From Streptosporangium carneum (GTDB lineage: Bacteria > Actinomycetota > Actinomycetes > Streptosporangiales > Streptosporangiaceae): a stretch of DNA of 64,000 nt. The notes under the pieces were generated by a model, which saw only the letters and a list, made by a program, of their open reading frames with translations, was not told the origin of the DNA and made no database searches. Made by a program: the position numbers and the translations under genes. Positions 61,991-64,000 of this stretch are shown here, one piece after another; position 1 is the first letter of the stretch; the number at the start of each line of letters is the position of its first letter. Location of the stretch: the NCBI RefSeq assembly GCF_027922005.1, contig NZ_BSEV01000007.1:62001-126000 (forward strand), written 5' to 3'.

Positions 61991-63145
61991 GTGACGACCA
62001 CCGAGACCGGGCTTCCGCTTTTCGTCCTCGGCAGGGGGACCGACCCGCACAGCGAGCGCGGCGTCGACTGTCCCGGCGAGCTGCCGTCGGCCTCAGATCC
62101 GGCGCTCGTCGAGCGCGCCAGGCGGGCCAAGGCCGCGCTCGGCGACCGGGTCTTCGTCCTGGGGCACCACTACCAGCGCGACGAGGTCATCCAGTTCGCC
62201 GACGTGACCGGAGACTCCTTCAAGCTCGCCAAGGACGCGGCGGCCAGGCCTGACGCGGAGTACATCGTCTTCTGCGGCGTGCACTTCATGGCGGAGTCGG
62301 CCGACATCCTCACCAACGACTCGCAGAAGGTCGTGCTGCCCGACCTCGCGGCCGGCTGCTCGATGGCGGACATGGCCACCTTCGACCAGGTGGAGGAGTG
62401 CTGGGAGGCGCTGGAGGACGCCGGGATCGCCGAGGTGACGGTTCCGGTCACCTACATGAACTCCAGCGCCGACATCAAGGCGTTCTGCGGGCGCAACGGC
62501 GGCGCGGTGTGCACCTCCTCCAACGCCAGGCGCGCCCTCGACTGGGCGTTCTCCCGCGGCGAGAAGGTGCTGTTCCTGCCCGACCAGCACCTGGGGCGCA
62601 ACACCGCGGTGCTGGAGATGGGCCTGTCGCTCGACGACTGCGTCGTCTACAACCCGCACCGGCCGAACGGCGGGCTGACCGCGGAGCAGCTCGAGAACGC
62701 CAAGATGATCCTGTGGAAGGGGCACTGCTCGGTCCACGGCCGTTTCACCGCCGGATGCGTCGACGAGGTGCGCGAGCGGATCCCCGGGGTCAACGTGCTG
62801 GTCCACCCCGAGTGCAGGCACGAGGTGGTCACCAAGGCCGACTACGTGGGCTCGACCGAGTACATCATCAAGAAGCTGCAGGAGGCCCCCGCGGGCTCCT
62901 CCTGGGCGGTGGGCACCGAGCTGAACCTGGTCAAGCGGCTGGGGCAGATGTTCCCCGACAAGAACGTGACCTTCCTCGACAAGACCGTCTGCTACTGCTC
63001 GACGATGAACCGGATCGACCTGCCGCACCTGGTGTGGGCGCTGGAGTCCCTCGCGGCGGGCCAGGTGGCCAACCAGATCACCGTGGACCCGGAGACCACC
63101 CGCTGGGCCAAGGTCGCCCTCGACCGGATGCTGGCCCTGCCCTGA
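61991..63145 (+). CDS. nadA: Quinolinate synthase NadA
   Basis: This is a 384-residue 4Fe-4S enzyme condensing iminoaspartate with dihydroxyacetone phosphate in NAD synthesis. It is the long form with GHHYQRDEVIQFAD, CSMADMATFDQVEECW, TYMNSSADIKAFCG, DQHLGRNT, HPECRHEVV and CYCSTMNRIDLPHLVWALES. GTG 61991 lies seven bases after AAGGGG; GTG 61985 would overlap the spacer too closely. No nadB or nadC follows in the window. It is divergent from erpA, an Fe-S supplier. Confidence 0.95.
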   Translation: MTTTETGLPLFVLGRGTDPHSERGVDCPGELPSASDPALVERARRAKAALGDRVFVLGHHYQRDEVIQFADVTGDSFKLAKDAAARPDAEYIVFCGVHFMAESADILTNDSQKVVLPDLAAGCSMADMATFDQVEECWEALEDAGIAEVTVPVTYMNSSADIKAFCGRNGGAVCTSSNARRALDWAFSRGEKVLFLPDQHLGRNTAVLEMGLSLDDCVVYNPHRPNGGLTAEQLENAKMILWKGHCSVHGRFTAGCVDEVRERIPGVNVLVHPECRHEVVTKADYVGSTEYIIKKLQEAPAGSSWAVGTELNLVKRLGQMFPDKNVTFLDKTVCYCSTMNRIDLPHLVWALESLAAGQVANQITVDPETTRWAKVALDRMLALP

Positions 63146-63240
63146 CCGCCCGTCCGCTGACGGGATCCCGCGGAGCGCCCTGTCACGGAGTGCGCCCCCG
63201 GCGGCCGCCGGCCGCCGGGGGGAGCGCGGCGGCGGGGTCG

Positions 63241-63317
63241 TCCTCGTGGCGACCCGCGGACGCCCCGGCCTCCTCGTGGCGACCCGCGGACGCCCCGGTC
63301 TCCTCGTGGCGGCCGTC
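63241..63317. repeat. Tandem 30-bp repeat downstream of nadA
   Basis: Units beginning TCCTCGTGGCGACCCGCGGA start at 63241 and 63271 (one mismatch over 30 bases) with a partial third copy at 63301. It lies between the convergent nadA and SIMPL genes. The rest of the 215-base gap shows only GC-rich inverted repeats. Confidence 0.85.
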
Positions 63318-63360
63318 CCGTGAGCACGGCCGCCGGGCGCCCTCGTGAACGCGCGAGGGG

Positions 63361-63981
63361 TCAGCGAAGCCCGTAGACCACCCGGACGCTGACCGAGACG
63401 CTCTGCTGGCCCGGACTGATCGAGGCCTTGTCGGCCGCGATGCCGGCGCCGTACGCCATCGGCCTGGGCGGGGTCACGTTCTCCTCGGCGATCGTCACGA
63501 CCGGGCCGAGCTCCCGCCCCGCCAGCTTGGCGTACTGCTCAGCCCGGGACCTGGCGTCCTTGAACGCCACCTCGCGCGCGGCCCTGAGCACCTTGCGGCC
63601 GTCGGAGATCTCGAAGGAGACGCCGTTGAGTCGCACCTCCTCCCCCGCCTCGACCGCCGCCTCGATGACCTTGTCGGCGTTCTCCACGTCGCGCACGACC
63701 GCCTCGACGCCCTGGACGGCCCGGTAGCCGGAGACCTTGGGGTAGGTGTCGTACTCGGGGCCCAGGGCCAGCTCGTTCGTCCGCAGGTCCTTGGCGTCGA
63801 TCCCGGCCTTGAGCAGAGCCTTCGTCAACCTGGCCGCGGCCCTGCGGGCGTCGGCGAAGGCCTGTCCCGGGGTCGCGCGGCGCACCTCGACACCGGTGTT
63901 CAGGCGCATGATGTCCGGGGGCGAGGACAGGCTTCCCTCTCCCGTGACCGTCACCTGGGCTTGGCTTTCGTCCACTACCAC
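63361..63981 (-). CDS. SIMPL-domain protein (DUF541), start near window edge
   Basis: This is a protein of at least 206 residues: VTVTGEGSLSSPPDIMRLNTGVEV at the start, ARRAAARLTKALLKAG and FKDARSRAEQYAKLAG in the body, and VSVSVRVVYGLR at the C-terminus, typical of SIMPL/Bp26 proteins that form ring- or channel-like oligomers. GTG 63981 is usable, but the frame continues to the window edge (codons for DVAR precede it), so the start, and any signal peptide, may lie beyond. Confidence 0.85.
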   Translation of the reverse strand: MVVDESQAQVTVTGEGSLSSPPDIMRLNTGVEVRRATPGQAFADARRAAARLTKALLKAGIDAKDLRTNELALGPEYDTYPKVSGYRAVQGVEAVVRDVENADKVIEAAVEAGEEVRLNGVSFEISDGRKVLRAAREVAFKDARSRAEQYAKLAGRELGPVVTIAEENVTPPRPMAYGAGIAADKASISPGQQSVSVSVRVVYGLR

Positions 63982-64000
63982 CCTCGCAACGTCGGAGCCG

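Noticed and set aside
1..64000. tRNA, rRNA, IS elements, integrases or attachment sites.
   Set aside because: No cloverleaf-like sequence, transposase, integrase or flanking target duplication was seen in reading the intergenic regions.

Overview
The window is high-GC actinobacterial DNA. Coding frames end strongly in G/C, GTG starts are common, and there is an actinobacterial qcrCAB/cta respiratory block, a c-di-AMP riboswitch, an MsiK-type sugar ABC cluster without its own ATPase, and a gene order from plsC to erpA that largely follows the Rv2182c-Rv2204c region of Mycobacterium tuberculosis. No mycolate genes are seen. Urease, VIT-VWA and two-component genes fit the Streptosporangiales (Streptosporangium/Nonomuraea-like), but that placement is inference. 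I see no prophage, IS element, CRISPR array, tRNA or rRNA.

Layout. 1-5.8 kb: a ROK repressor (cut by the window edge) divergent from a sugar-uptake operon: binding lipoprotein, one protein fusing both permease subunits, aldose-1-epimerase-like enzyme, SDR dehydrogenase. 5.9-11.5 kb: Dps, a MerR regulator with a VIT/VWA protein, and a DUF885 metal-dependent protein. 11.8-13.1 kb: an orphan 47-residue double-glycine leader peptide and homocysteine methyltransferase. 13.1-19.7 kb: a urease operon on the minus strand, read ureA, a CbiX-like gene with a His tail, ureB (long basic tail), ureC, ureF, ureG, ureD, beside a gutted urea-transporter remnant. 19.9-23.0 kb: ammonium transporter with a Glu at the usual first pore His, then a FUSC-type membrane protein. 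23.1-24.5 kb: fluoride export genes crcB-DUF190-crcB behind a structured leader. 24.5-37.1 kb: lipid and cell-envelope housekeeping genes (plsC, esterase, glk, fadD15-like, pimB-like, M48 protease). 37.4-40.3 kb: two NlpC/P60 endopeptidases, the first under a ydaO-type c-di-AMP riboswitch. 40.3-49.7 kb: NYN protein, two-component genes, DnaQ/UvrC-like protein, AsnC-type protein, trpD. 49.9-58.6 kb: ctaE-qcrCAB and, on the other strand, ctaC-ctaD-ctaF with an L,D-transpeptidase between them: the bcc-aa3 respiratory chain. 58.8-64 kb: sulfur and Fe-S genes (cysteine desulfurase, TusA, ErpA), a PfkB kinase, nadA and a SIMPL protein.

The genes link into a few themes: sugar uptake and catabolism; urea to ammonia with nickel handling; cell-wall remodelling under c-di-AMP; and aerobic respiration with Fe-S supply. 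A recurrent oddity is short tandem repeats in or beside intergenic regions with units of 11, 20, 21-22, 30 and 36 bp, unlike one another in sequence.
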